NCBI GenBank assembly: GCA_003342895.1
Contig: PTFA01000312.1
Location: 991,421-1,055,420 of the forward strand
Direction of reading: 5' to 3'
Length of the DNA: 64,000 nt
DNA from: Casuarius casuarius
Lineage: Eukaryota > Chordata > Aves > Casuariiformes > Casuariidae
The position numbers were made by a program, and so were the translations under genes. Each line of letters begins with the position of its first letter. Within the stretch, counting starts at the first letter, position 1. Shown here one piece after another: positions 26,201 through 38,058 of the stretch. A model generated the notes under the pieces. It ran no database searches. It was not told where the DNA came from and saw only the letters and a list, made by a program, of their open reading frames with translations.

Positions 26201-28048
26201 ATGTTTGCCTTTGTGTATAAAACTCCTCTAGCATTAAATTCAATTAAAGTCCATTATACAATCTTCCTGTTGTTAGACAGTCCCAGGATTTCCTCTGTCA
26301 GCTTTATATGTTCATACAAGACTGAGAATGTCATTGATTTTGGCATCCACTGTGTTTTCAGGGGCTGCCTGACATCCTCTGACGTTTTTTGAGTAGATTA
26401 CTGGTTGCCCTTTGTGTTGATCATCGTGACTTTCCTGCACCATCTTGGGAAAGAGAAGTTGATCTGATTATAGGGGATGTCCTAATGGAACCTGCAAGTT
26501 GAATAATGAAAATGAGAATGATTTTCTAGAGAAGGCGTATCATAAAAAGCTGAAAGTTATTACGATGTATATGTCTTGTCAGTGCACAAACAAGATGACC
26601 ACAAACTTAAATGCGAATGCCCAGCTGTGTCCAAAAATGAGAGATCAGCCATAAAACCAAAAGCGACAAAACATCAGTGAATCTTCTGTTCCTTTTTAGA
26701 AACCATCAGATAGAGACCTGATGAAACGAGCTTGTTCTTTCCAAGTTTCTAGGCTACTCTGCAGTGTTAAATAAGTGGATTTTGACTTTTCAGAATTTGT
26801 TTTTGCTCTGATTCAGACCATTGTGATTTTTTTTTTCAGAAACTCATCTTTAAAAACTTTTCTTTTGGAAACACCAGCAGGTCTTTCAGTCTGATCAGTA
26901 AAGTCTGATGCCCTTTGNAGTAGCTTGGCATTTGCTTGAGAAGCCAGCTACCAACAGGTAGGCTGAGTGACCTAGTTTGGCCCATGACTGTGGAGCTTTC
27001 TTGATCCTAGCTTTGGAGTAACGATTCCCAGAATGGAAAACTGGTCTGGGACAGTGAATGTACTGAAGCTGCCTCAGAGACACAGAGCTCACAAGCATTA
27101 TCAGAACAAAGGAAAATAACTGTCAATTTACTCAGAAGTATTTTGGAATGGCAGTTTTCCTTTCGGGGCTTCTCATCATCCAGTGGATTTCCTTTCCTTA
27201 TGACTAAACTAGTGTTTTCCTGCAAAGTGTTTTGTTGTCAGTTAAAACTTTTTGTTTGTTTTGTTTTCTTTTTCCTTTTGGGAAGAATCTCTGGGCAAAT
27301 TTGGGAAGAACCCAAAACATTTAAGTAGGTTATCTAGAACTGGTCAGTCAAAGAATCCTCTCACTGTGCCGACATGTCAGAGTGCAGTGGAGCAGTCAGC
27401 AGACTGAGTCTGTAAACAGAGATCTGCTCAAGATTTTCTCAGATTCCTTGTGGAGACCCAGGTTGTTTCACTCTCCCTCTGTCCCTGCGCCTGACCAAGC
27501 CACTTCAGGAAGCTGCTCCATCTTTTGTCTCCTTACCATGTTACTGCCGAACCATGTCAATGTACCATGCTGTGAGCCTGTGCTGTCCAGCAGGACCCTG
27601 ATTAATCCTCGGGGCAGCCAGATGTGCCGGTGCTTTCGTAAATGTTTGCTGTCACTGTAAGCTGCACAAGCTGACATCTTAGATGAGAGTCTTGATATTG
27701 TTAAGGATATTCTTAGAGAATAGAGAACTGAGCTGAAAGAAAGAAGTGCTCATGAAATTAACTCAAACACTGAGAACTGGCTTTTCTTTAGGCCTGCTTC
27801 ATATGAAACTTTTGCAGTGAAAGCCCCAGACCTTGCTCATGTAGGTGGAGGGAAACTAAGTTAGTGTGTGTTTAAGCAATAAGCTGAGGGTAAGAACCAG
27901 TGTGAGTACTTGCTCTTGTTTAAGTGTTAGCTCGCTCAGCTCAAAGTTAACATTTCCCCTCTTCTTTTGCTTAATGAGGCGTTAGAGAAACACACAGCTT
28001 CTTGAAATGGAAAGTAATGCATCTTCCCTCATTGTGCAGTTCTAATCT

Positions 28049-28082
28049 AAAAAAAACCAAAATACAAAAAAACAAAAAAAAC
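28049..28082. repeat. A-rich low-complexity tract
   Basis: A runs broken by CC, T and single C bases. No transposon sequence is recognised beside it. Confidence 0.9.
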
Positions 28083-29649
28083 CACCACTGCCTCCAGAGA
28101 CCTCAGGTTTTGCCTAGTCTTGATTTCCAGCTCCAAAGCACACAATTTAGTAGTACAAAAATGAATGGAGAAGCTGCTCACACTCAAGTAAGGAGCCTTT
28201 AGGCATTAAGACTGGGGAGCTTTTAAGAAGAGGAGTAGAAGAACGAACTCTGGGGACCCTTCCTTGGAACATCTTTTTTCAATAGAATTATAAGCATCTC
28301 AAAACTCATTGTATCTCAAAGCCATGCTCCCCACACCAGAGAAGTTAGGCTGTGCTAAGGACTGTGCTAGAGAGGGTTCAATATGTTTACTTCCACCCCC
28401 TCTGGTACTGCTAACGCTAACTTCTCACCTTTCAGGCTACTGTCTCCAGGGCTTATGCTCGACAGAAACTGCCCACAACTTACAACCAGCTGTAGTTCCC
28501 CTTTCACATCCAGATCCAGAAGTTTGTGCTAGAAACATGACTGCTTATTTTTCTTCAGTAGAGTGATTTTGCTATTTGCTATGGGAATGCAACAGTTCTT
28601 CAAAATACCTTACTTAAGTTTTTCCAGGAACCTGGTGAGGTCAAGTATTCTGTATTTGTTCACACAAGATCATTGCTTCACAGCTGTCTAAGAGTTTCCT
28701 GACCTCNGAAGCAGGGGGTCAGAAGCCTATAACTGCTCAAATGCTATTAGTGTCAGTGAAGAGTCTTGCAGCTTTTTTAATGTAATATGGATCAGTCCAA
28801 GCCAACTAAAAATAGTTCCTGGTAAACATATACAGTCAATAAAGTGGAATAGGGAGACCTGAGAGGTTTCTACAGATGGACGAGGGCACGGTACTGGATG
28901 TCTGTGTCTGTCAGCTATTCCTGTTGGTGAGCTGCAGTGTATTTCTGATGACAGAGCCTCTCCACTATTTTGTTTTGCAGATTTCTGTTCAGCTGCTGTG
29001 GCTGAGAGAGTGAGCCACACAGCATTTTGAGATGCAGTCTGTTTTCCTGGACAGGTGAAAAGGGTAAACCTAAATCACAAGAATATGAGCCCAAGGGATG
29101 CTGTCTTTAACTGTAAAAATGCACATTCTCCATTTGCTTTGTACAAGCTTTGCCTGTACAGAGAGTGATGGGGTAGGTCCTGGAGCATCCCAAACTGTTA
29201 CAGAGTTAAGCTTTGAAAAGGAAGGTGTTTCTTGCTTTATTTTTTGTAAATGTCTGCCCTGTAAACTTTCATGGTGACTAGTTGCTCTACTTTCTTAGAA
29301 ACTAAAAATAACAAACTACATTTTCTCTTTCAAACAGCATCCTTGAGCATACGCTGCTTCAATAACTTGCTAACATTTATTGTCTTCAAAGACAACAGTA
29401 TAACATGGTGAGGCAAGAAGATCCTTTTGACATTTTGCGAATGTTACCAGAGTGTAGTAGCAAGGTGAGGCTTTCAACGTTTCAAAGCCTCGTTTGTTCT
29501 TCACTGTCTATTTGGTGGTTGCCTTTGCTCAAAAAGGCAATGTCAAGGGAAAATATAAGCCTTTTACATATTTTGAATGCCCATTTAGGATTCACTCCTC
29601 AGAGAACAGAATCCTAAATGTCAGATAGTGTTTGATAGTTCTCTGTAAA

Positions 29650-29815
29650 ATCATCATATGAAGAATTAGCCTCATTTGACATTTTTAAGCACTTAGACCT
29701 ATCCAAGGAAAGTCAAGTGAAGAATTATCTCCATTTCATGTTTTGTAAGTTTATCTGTAAAAAATGTCAAGTGAAGCATTATACCATTACTGGATGTCTT
29801 TATGCAAGCTGGGAT
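29650..29815. repeat. Decayed tandem array, three units of about 57 bp
   Basis: The word GAAGAATTA, or a one-base variant, recurs at 29660, 29719 and 29773, spaced 59 and 54 bases apart. In units two and three it is preceded by GTCAAGT. A CCAT or CTCAT word follows shortly after in each unit, then a T-rich stretch. Similarity between units is only partial, so this would be an old array with small indels. Chance similarity cannot be excluded by eye. Confidence 0.5.
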
Positions 29816-29885
29816 GAATAATACTGTATCTGTAGCACACAAATGTGGACCTCTTCACCTTGACTGTTCTTTTGGGGGGCTGGGG

Positions 29886-29899
29886 TTTTTTTTTTTTTT
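29886..29899. repeat. T14 tract
   Basis: Fourteen T bases preceded by a G-rich stretch (GGGGGGCTGGGG). Confidence 0.92.
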
Positions 29900-30518
29900 G
29901 AGTGTTTTAGGAAACTTCCCTCTGTTGCTGGTCACAGTAGTGACCAACTAGCCTACTCAAGTTATTGATGTCTTAGCCTGTGTTGTCTAAGACTGTAATT
30001 ACAGTCAGGGTATGTCTGCAGTATGCCGTGAGGTCTAGAGCAGAGATCCAGGTTGGTCAGTGTCCTGTCTCTGGGGTCCTGTGTCAAGAGTTGGCTTTCA
30101 TAGAGCTACCTTTGGGAAAGTCATCTCAAGCTGTGCCCTGTTTGTTGCAGCAAGATGGGAGTTTTCCCTCAATGAGCCACTATTGCAGGTATCTGTAGCT
30201 GACTCAGGATATTGGAATGGGAACTCCCAGAGATTTCAAAACAAACAAAAAACCCCCCTAATCTGCTCTTCCCCTTCCAGTTGCTACAGTTTGGAGAAAG
30301 AGCCCGCATATTCTAATATGTGACAATTCATGTGCTCTGGGCNTTGCATACAGAAATGAATTAGTAATACATTCCCACTGATGGGCTGTGGTAGGTTCAG
30401 CAGCTCTACAGAACTTGAACACAGCCCAAAGCAGAGGCAATGTCTTGGAGACAAGTCATCTTGCTCCAAGGACTGTGAGGAGTAGGTAATACAAAATCTC
30501 TGGTCTCTGCCTTGCTCC

Positions 30519-30536
30519 TTTTTTTTTTTTTTTTTT
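30519..30536. repeat. T18 tract
   Basis: Eighteen T bases within a longer pyrimidine stretch. Confidence 0.93.
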
Positions 30537-32141
30537 CTTTCTTGTTCACTCATTTTTAAAACTGTAATTGTGAAGGCTTTTTTCATCTTGAATTACAGAA
30601 GAATGTCATTTGTTGCAAGAATTTCATTTCAGAGTGTGTTTTCTTGTAGTTCTTATTATGCAGGTTATGAGTATTTGCTGAGATAGGATGATTGGTTACT
30701 AATATTACTGTTTGGTATTTCTCCTTCTAGCAGAGGTGGTAAATGAGAAGGGGGTTTTATTTGTTGATTTTGAGTTTTATTTTGTTTTAGGCTGCGGGTA
30801 GCGGCATTTTTTTTAACAAGTGTCTTCAAGAGACCCAATTCCTATCTTCTACTGCAATGATCAGGAGGAATAAAAGATTCAGCAACCTGTCATTGTCATC
30901 TTCTCTGACAGTGGTTTTGTTCCTCGAAGGAAGAGCCTTGCAAATAATATCAACTGTAAATCAGGTAGACAAAGTCCCTTCATTCTAGCTCCAGTATAAT
31001 TTTTCTAAACGCTCTGTGCAAGAAACTTGGGTTGCTCTGACTGACAGGGCAGTTTCAAAGAGTAACGAGTAAAGATGGATGTCTTGAGCAATTAATCAGA
31101 CTTCTTTTGGCAACTCTCTCTGTCAATATGCAAAGCTGTTGTTTTAGTTATTTTAGAAGCCAAGTGAAGGAGGATCATACACATGGATTTCCCTTGTGCT
31201 AAATTATGTGAAATTTGGTAGTAGTAGTAGGTGACAAAATGAAAAGAAGTGGAATTTTGAAGCACATGCAGGGTTTGTATCCCTCTTCTCCTTTTGGTAC
31301 CGTGACTGACAGATGCATTGTATGCATCTAGTTTGGTATTGGCATGCGGTGTGTTCTGGCTCTGCTCAGAATGAATGCTATAAAGCTGAGCAACGGAGAT
31401 GGAAGAGGAGAAGGCATTGCTCAGAATTCAGGGGCTAGGTGGGAACTACTCTTGGGGTTTCTTGCCCCCATGAAATGAGTGTCTGTTTTCCTCTCTTAAT
31501 CGGGATCAACCTGCTTCTAGCGGTAAGCAGGAGGCTTGCAAATGGCTTCTGCTGGTGCAGAATTGAGTTGTAGACAAGGTGCAATTGCCAGCTGCAACTG
31601 GAAGATTGTAAACTAAAGATGATGATAAGCTAAAATTCTTAATTCTTGCACTCTTCCTTTCGGAATGCCTCTGCACATGCTCAGTTTGTCTGTCTTTCAG
31701 TTCAGCATCCCTCCTTGTACACAGAATAGGCCCGCCACCCTACTGACTACCCAGTGTGCAAGTGGAGGAGATGTTTCAGGCTGTGGCCTGACTCTGAGCT
31801 TGTCTGGATCTTTCAGTTCTTCATAAGAAAAGTGGACAGTTTACTTTGGAGGGAGTAGCAGAGATCTGAAGTAGTGGTTCTGTAACTCATCCAGTTCTGC
31901 CAGACAACTTCCTTCATTAGAAAACATGACAAATCTTACTCCTAGGATTCAGGATTAATCTCTGAAAGCTCCTACCTAGAGTGCGAAGAAATGAGGGATG
32001 CACGCAGCCTTTGCTTTGTATCGAAGGAGGACTGCAAGCATGCAGGACAGTTTGTGCTGCTTGGTTTTCCTAAATGCTGCAACTACCTGCCTGCTTAATT
32101 TCCCTACCCCCAATCCCCAATCTATCTATATATGTACACCT

Positions 32142-32193
32142 ACGTGCTTAGAAAAAAAGAAGAAAAAACGTGCCTAGGAAAAAAGAAGAAAAA
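32142..32193. repeat. 26-bp A-rich tandem duplication
   Basis: Copies at 32142-32167 and 32168-32193 each begin ACGTGC and end in GAAGAAAAA. They differ at two positions (T32148/C32174 and A32152/G32178). The array lies about 100 bp before the 58-bp duplication, so this short interval holds two independent tandem duplications. Confidence 0.93.
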
Positions 32194-32290
32194 ATGACAG
32201 CTCCCAGCTCCTCCCCAGGAATGTTACTGAAGAGTAGGACATAGTGAGAATGCTAATCATCATCTTTGGTACACACTCACTTAAAACACT

Positions 32291-32413
32291 GTTTATGCTG
32301 TACAGCTTTATACACTTCGTGTCTATGTATGCACACTTCTGTGCGTGTGTTTATGCTGTACAGCTTTATACACTTCGTGTCTATGTATGCACACTTCTGT
32401 GCGTGTGTTTATG
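32291..32413. repeat. 58-bp tandem duplication, two identical copies
   Basis: Copies at 32291-32348 and 32349-32406 are identical base for base, and seven further bases (GTTTATG, 32407-32413) start a third unit before the match ends. The unit is T- and GT-rich. The period is not a multiple of three, so overlapping open frames shift between copies and are not coding evidence. This is a recent event or an unstable minisatellite. Confidence 0.97.
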
Positions 32414-33970
32414 TGTATATTTTCTTGTGTATTGCTTTGCTTGAGCTATGATGTTGGAAAATTCATGGCTGAAGATGTCAGGGGAGATGCAGAAGAATTA
32501 AGAGAAAAAGGACAGCAGATACACAAGCTGCCAAAAGGTCTTGGCAGACATGGAAATGCACAGACCATTTCATGAACGAGGAAAGTAGCCTTCTTTTACT
32601 ACTTAGCACCTAAATTGCCCTAATATGACACTAATCTTAATGCATATCTGTTTGTTAACGGTAATGTAGAAATCTCTCTGAAACCTTGAAGTCACGGTTC
32701 AAGCATTTGTGCTCAGCTACACCCCACTAATGAACCCCATTAAAATCTGATTGAAGACAAAAGTTAGCCCTGAGAGGAAAAAGGTGGCAAGAGCCAAGTC
32801 TGGCTAGATTATTTGTTGTGGGATAGAGCATGATTATGTGATTAAGCTTCGTCTTGTTGTCCTAAGCCATGTGAGCAGACACTGATTTTATAAATGTTGT
32901 TGCTATTGTGTTTATGTAAGTGGGTTTCACCCTGCTCGTTCTATGTGAGCATGTCTGTGGTTACATCAACTGTGTTGTCTTGGAACTGTGCTCTGAAAGG
33001 TGGATGGGATGTGTTTGAAGTCAGTGTGTAGCTGGGAATAATCTTTCAGTTTTCCCCAAATGAAGAAATGCACTCATGAAAGCTCTTTTTTAAGGCTTTA
33101 ATCTTCTCAAGAAAGAGAATTTCAGTGTATAAGCAGAAAAGCAAAACCAAACAATCTCCCTTTTCCAAGGTACAAACCTTGATATCCTGTTTCTTTCAGA
33201 CTGAGCGTTTTTCAGCTACCTGTCACCCTTCTTTGGTTCGTTCTTCCTCTTTACATCTAGCAGCTGAGCCCTCATCTTATGATTGCAGTATCACAGAGAA
33301 AATGTTTAACTTTATGCACTGAAGGCTTTTATGCACCTTATGGCCAAACTGAAGCCAACAGAATAAGTCACTGTGAAGTGTGCAACTGCTAGCAGGGTGA
33401 GAGGGCGCACCAGATGCATTTCTTTAGCCATTTAACTGTGTAAGTTTGATTTCACTCATGAAGGAGTCTGGAAGAAAAACTGGTTTCTTTTATTGGACCT
33501 TCCTGGGTGAGCCAGTTCCAGACCTGAATGCCAACTTGACAGTCCCTGCATATTGGATCATGTGACGGGGTGAGTGCTTTGCTACATCAATGCATGAGGA
33601 TTCAGTGGCAAGGGAGGGCACTTCAAGATAGTTTGCTGCTTGGAAATGTATCTTTCAGCTGGGCTACTTCGAGCATGTGGCTCTGCTATGTTGCAGCTCA
33701 GTGGGGTAGCATCTCTGTCCCTGTGACCACTGATGCTACGTGTAGACCAGATCTGCCAAGAAGCTGCGATTCTGAGCAGTGAATGAAAGCATTACAGTTG
33801 AGGTGCTTCTGTGCTAGATGCCAGTGAACGCAGTATCCTGCTCATTCTTACATAGACATGAGAGATCTGCATTTTGTTTGATTTCCTAAGACTGGAAAGA
33901 TTGTGAATAGAAGTGTTTGTGCAGTGAAGAGTCGTCCATGAAACATTTTTTCAGAAAAGGGGAATAAATG

Positions 33971-33980
33971 CCCCCCCCCC
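33971..33980. repeat. C10 tract
   Basis: Ten C bases flanked by AT-rich sequence. Confidence 0.9.
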
Positions 33981-34116
33981 ATTTGAAATGCAAACCGTTG
34001 TCCTTGCCGACATCAGCCATCTCCATTATAATCACTGTAGCCTCTGTAATCATTGCTTTCAGGAACGTACCAGAGAGTGGGAGAGCTCTATCTCTAAAAG
34101 GCAAACCACAGTTCTT

Positions 34117-34178
34117 AAAAAAAAAAAAAAAAACACAAAACAAACAAACAAACAAAAAACCCTCCAATACAAACAACA
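34117..34178. repeat. A17 tract with (CAAA)n extension
   Basis: Seventeen A bases at 34117-34133, then CAAA units at 34136-34154 and A/C-rich sequence to about 34178. It resembles the tail of a retroposon, but the upstream bases match no family I know. Confidence 0.9.
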
Positions 34179-35104
34179 ACCTCCCCCCTGCCCCAATAAC
34201 CCAGGAGCTGCAATATCGGTGAAATTAATATAGCAGCAAGGAGAGGAACAGACCCCTTCAAAGCTTGGAGTTGAACAGATATGTCTTAAAATAACTATAA
34301 TGAGCTGGACCACTGCTGCTGTTAAAAAATGAAAATACTTCAAAGTTAGGTTCCACAGGTAAAATGTTCTTCAAAGAGAATGGGCTCCAAAGGAAGGGGA
34401 AAAAGTCTCCAAAGTTTGCAAAAAAGTGAGAGAGAAAAACATTTCTCCCAATTTGGAAAGCATTGAAAAGGAATGAACCTTATCACCAAAGGATAAGGAG
34501 CAAGTTAAAAAACACTTTCAATCCTTGTCTGCTGCGGATGACCCTGATTGACTTTGAGACAGTAACAAAAGCTTAATCTTGTTTGCAGTATATTGAGAGA
34601 TGGCTGGGGGAGATTGACTGTGAAAGGGTAGTCTGCGAGCTGAGCTTAGGTTGACACAGGAAAATCAAATTGTTCTAAAAGTACCCAATGCTAGTACATT
34701 TTCCCATGTAATTTTGCTCTAAACCTCCTGTCTGCCCCATAATGGCACAAAGCCAATGTAATTATTTTTGCACCCTGAGGAAAATCCAGGGGTCCCACTG
34801 AGTTAGTGTCTGTGGATGGAGTGAGGATTTCAGCGGGTGAGAGCAAGGCTTCTATCACAGGTGTAATGAAAAAAATGGTTAAAAAGCAGAAACACCTACA
34901 GCCCACAGATATTCACTCTCAGTGGAAGATTTACCAAGTCAGATCTTAATTGCTAGCTAGTCTAAAATGCAAGTGTCTTTCTGGAAGAGACATCTCTAGG
35001 CAAAGGAAATTTAAGAGATTTGGACTATTTTTGTAAGCATCAGGGGAGCAGAGGGAGACATGGCCAGTCATTTAACAGTNAAGTTTCTTCTGTGTTTCAC
35101 AGCT

Positions 35105-35335
35105 TGCTGGGGCCCATTGGGTGAACGGATCCTAAGACAGCACTTTGGAAGGCTCCTCTCTTTAGGGGAGAAGGGAAAGGGTCATTCGGAGCCCCTTGAT
35201 CTCTGAGATAGCAGCTTCCCTTTTACAACGACGAGGTTGTGGAATAGCTCTGGCGAGCTAATTCCTCCAGGAGAGTGCCTTATGCCGCGCTTGGCTGCAG
35301 CTTGCCTTGTGTGGGGACAGGCTGTGACGAGCCTG
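35105..35335. other. CpG-richer patch
   Basis: Eight CpGs lie in about 230 bases, with a tight group in ACAACGACGAGG, TGGCGAGC, TGCCGCGC and GACGAGCC between 35227 and 35331. No conserved frame or promoter motif set is evident, although CCCATTGGG at 35112 contains an inverted CCAAT word. A local regulatory element is possible. Confidence 0.35.
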
Positions 35336-35414
35336 TGACTGCTCTAAACTCTGCTCTGTTAATTTCAGAGGCCAAGAGGGACAAAGATGTGAGCAAGAGC
35401 TCTTGCTGTGTGCT

Positions 35415-35454
35415 CTTAAATGCTTAAATAAATACTTAAATGCTTAAATAAAAT
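35415..35454. repeat. 20-bp tandem duplication
   Basis: The unit CTTAAATGCTTAAATAAATA occurs at 35415-35434 and again from 35435, where only the last bases differ. The unit itself contains two CTTAAAT half-units, so the array may be older slippage of a shorter word. Confidence 0.9.
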
Positions 35455-36312
35455 GTGGGCTTTCAAATATGGAGACACTGGCCTGCTCGGTTCCATGGCA
35501 AATAGTTGCCACTTAAAATATCAGAAGTTTCACCTTGAAGGCAGAGGATAGAAGGAAAAACAGCTGAACTCTTTGAAATCCAGTGTCTTGAGCAGGGTTG
35601 AGCAATGTCAGTTTTTCTCTTCTACGCTACAAGGAGTTTTGAATAAGGAAACCTGTCTGTCTAGCAGGCTTTTCAAAGTGGTAGGTAGAAGCTGCTGACG
35701 ATTGCTCTTCTGAGAGGGACAGAGAAACATTAGCTATGGTCGCGTAGCAGTGTTGCTGCTCAGGGTGGCTCTACTTGTGGCCTTGCAAGTAGAAGGGCAG
35801 ACACAGCATGGCCAAGATCTGGCAGACTTGTACTGGTGCTAATCCATGGTAAAGGACTGCTCTTAGCCAAGCTTTGTAGTTGGTCTTACAGCAGCGCTGT
35901 GAAGGCACTGGTTTTGGCCAACTACATGGGGGCAGACTTTTGTGCAAGGACCAGAGAGACAAGAGTGGGGGAAGGGGAAGGAATCAGGGCAGTGAATGCC
36001 CAGTGGTGTCATTGCTCCTTCTGGTCTGAGATGTTGAGTGTATGTAACAAGATTTACGGAAAACCGAGAGATCTCCACACCACTGCACGGTGCAGGAACA
36101 CTTCCTTTTGTACCTTTGGGTGTTTCCACTTGCACACGGTGTCAGTTTTACATCTCTAATGCCACAGTGTTCTGCAGAGAAAAAAACTTCCCTCAGTCAG
36201 TGTCTGCTTTCAGAACTCCTATTTAGCATACCGCCAACATAGCTTGCACTAAGGCATAATTATTTCCCCATTAAACTTTTCTTGTGACTTTCCCCTTTTT
36301 TCTCTTCAGAGA

Positions 36313-36325
36313 TTTTTTTTTTTTT
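36313..36325. repeat. T13 tract
   Basis: Thirteen T bases. Confidence 0.9.
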
Positions 36326-38032
36326 ATCAGAGCATGAATTCATATATCTGAGATCAGAGTACTTCATGCTTTGCTTAAACACAAATTCTTAGCAATTAGA
36401 AACCAAATGAAAGGCAAATATAATTGATTTCCTGTCCTCGCAGTCTGCTAGCTTTGTGGTTCACCCTTTGGTTCAGAGCTGCTGTATTTTATCTGTTCCT
36501 TTCCTAGTTTTTAAATTTTTCTCTCAGAATTTCTGTTACTTCTCTCAGAAAGATAGTATCCCGAGCTAATGCTGCTTTTTCCCCCCCTCTTCCCTTTCAT
36601 GTTGACCTCACACCCCACATGCTGCTGTGAGTAGGGAGCGCTCACTGTTTCCTTCCCACTGCCTTCCTGTTCTTCTCTACGTAGTGGCTTCCACTTCTGG
36701 ATCCCATACCAAGAGTGAGGACAGGTGACTTTGGACTGCTGAGGTGAATTTGCTGTGACAAATTCTTTCCTTTCTCCATTCACATGTATATGCATGCACA
36801 CACTTTATGTTTTGGGGGTGCTCACACACCCATGCATGCACATACTTCCCCTCTTTGGGGGTGCTACTTACCTGAGAAAGACTGGAATAGCATGAGAGTG
36901 AGTGCAGAGCTGTATGCAGAAGCAGGATTTGGTGAAGAAAGAAAAGATGACTTAGGCATGCAGAGACCTCAGCTCACTGTTCCTTTTTCCAGACCATGGA
37001 CTTCAGGGAATGTTATGGCTAGCAGCATCCCATTAGAAAGACTAACTTTGAATCCTTGCCGTTTCAGTGGTTTAAAAATTGCACATCTAGCAAATGTTTT
37101 CCCTCCAAACTCCAAGCTTAACCATGTTTTTGTTCGGGTGTGTTAAAATTCTGTACTGCATTGCTGTAGTTTAACACTTTGTTATTGTAGGAAAATATAA
37201 TTTAGTCTTGCATGCTCACTACAAATAAATCATTTTTTTCTCTCTCTTCTTACAATAACACACATAAATTTGAATTACCAAAGGGGAAAACAAATTGCTA
37301 AGTCATCATGTTACTGGAATCTATGCATTTTTATTTAATTTTTAGCCAAAAGGCTTCAGTTTTAGGTGTTTGCTAATGCAAAATCAGCCATCAAAGATCA
37401 GTGTACCAGTAATAAACTCGTTAAGCCTAAATTGTGTGGCATGTCCTTTCTGTTTCGTATTCAGTTAAGTTTGAGGTCCTCAAAGTTTTTTAGAAAACCC
37501 TTCCAGGCAACTGACTAAATGAAAGAGGGGAATTATTCACAGACTTAGAAGACAAGCAGGGCTATCAGCAGTGAAGGAAAAGTGTTAAGCTGTCTCTCTC
37601 TGCATAATAATTTTATTGCCTAGCTTGATGTATCAAAATGTTGGAGATATATTACCCAAAGTAAGTAATACAATGCACCATTAAACACATTATGTGGTAA
37701 ATAATTAAGATGTGTAATGTTAAAACTTTGGGTAGAATGTAATTACTGTGCTCTGTGGAAAATCAATGACTGCTCCAGCAGTGTAAATAAACATTAAAAA
37801 CTGTTTCATGAACATACAAAGTTCAAGACTGTTTTATGAATGTGTTTTATGCGCTGTTTTTGGTTTTGGTCAGTGAATGAGATGAGATGGAGAGGCTCAC
37901 ATACAGAAATTTGTTTTCCAAAATTGTCTGCCATGAAGATTGGTTCTTCATTTGAGTAATGAGGGATGCTGCCTGCTTCAGTGAGCAGCTGCTGCAGTAG
38001 AATGCAGAGACTCGCTGTAGAGTTGAACAAAT

Positions 38033-38058
38033 GCTCTGGGGCTTGTCAGCCCCAGAGC
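38033..38058. repeat. GC-rich perfect hairpin, 11-bp stem
   Basis: Arms GCTCTGGGGCT (38033-38043) and AGCCCCAGAGC (38048-38058) are perfect reverse complements around the four-base loop TGTC. Eight of eleven pairs are G-C, which is notable in a 42% G+C background. The stem is too short to be a microRNA precursor on its own. Confidence 0.9.

Larger units (their letters stand above)
21047..32141. other. Non-coding single-copy sequence
   Basis: Contents are the GC-richer patch near 23 kb, a short splice-like open segment at 24076, homopolymer tracts near 28-30.5 kb and the decayed array near 29.7 kb. The longest frame, 22053-22436 on the minus strand (127 codons), has no domain or family resemblance. 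An octamer-like ATGCAAAT sits at 21919 without further context. Single N bases occur at 21708, 26918, 28707 and 30343. Confidence 0.7.

Noticed and set aside
34117..34178. A17/(CAAA)n tract as a retroposon tail
   Set aside because: No recognisable LINE, SINE or processed gene lies upstream and no target-site duplication was found, so it was kept as a simple repeat.
36791..36866. Imperfect duplication with TGCATGCACA and TTTGGGGGTGCT words about 43 bases apart
   Set aside because: Agreement is limited to the two ends, so it was not called as a tandem repeat, although an old duplication is possible.
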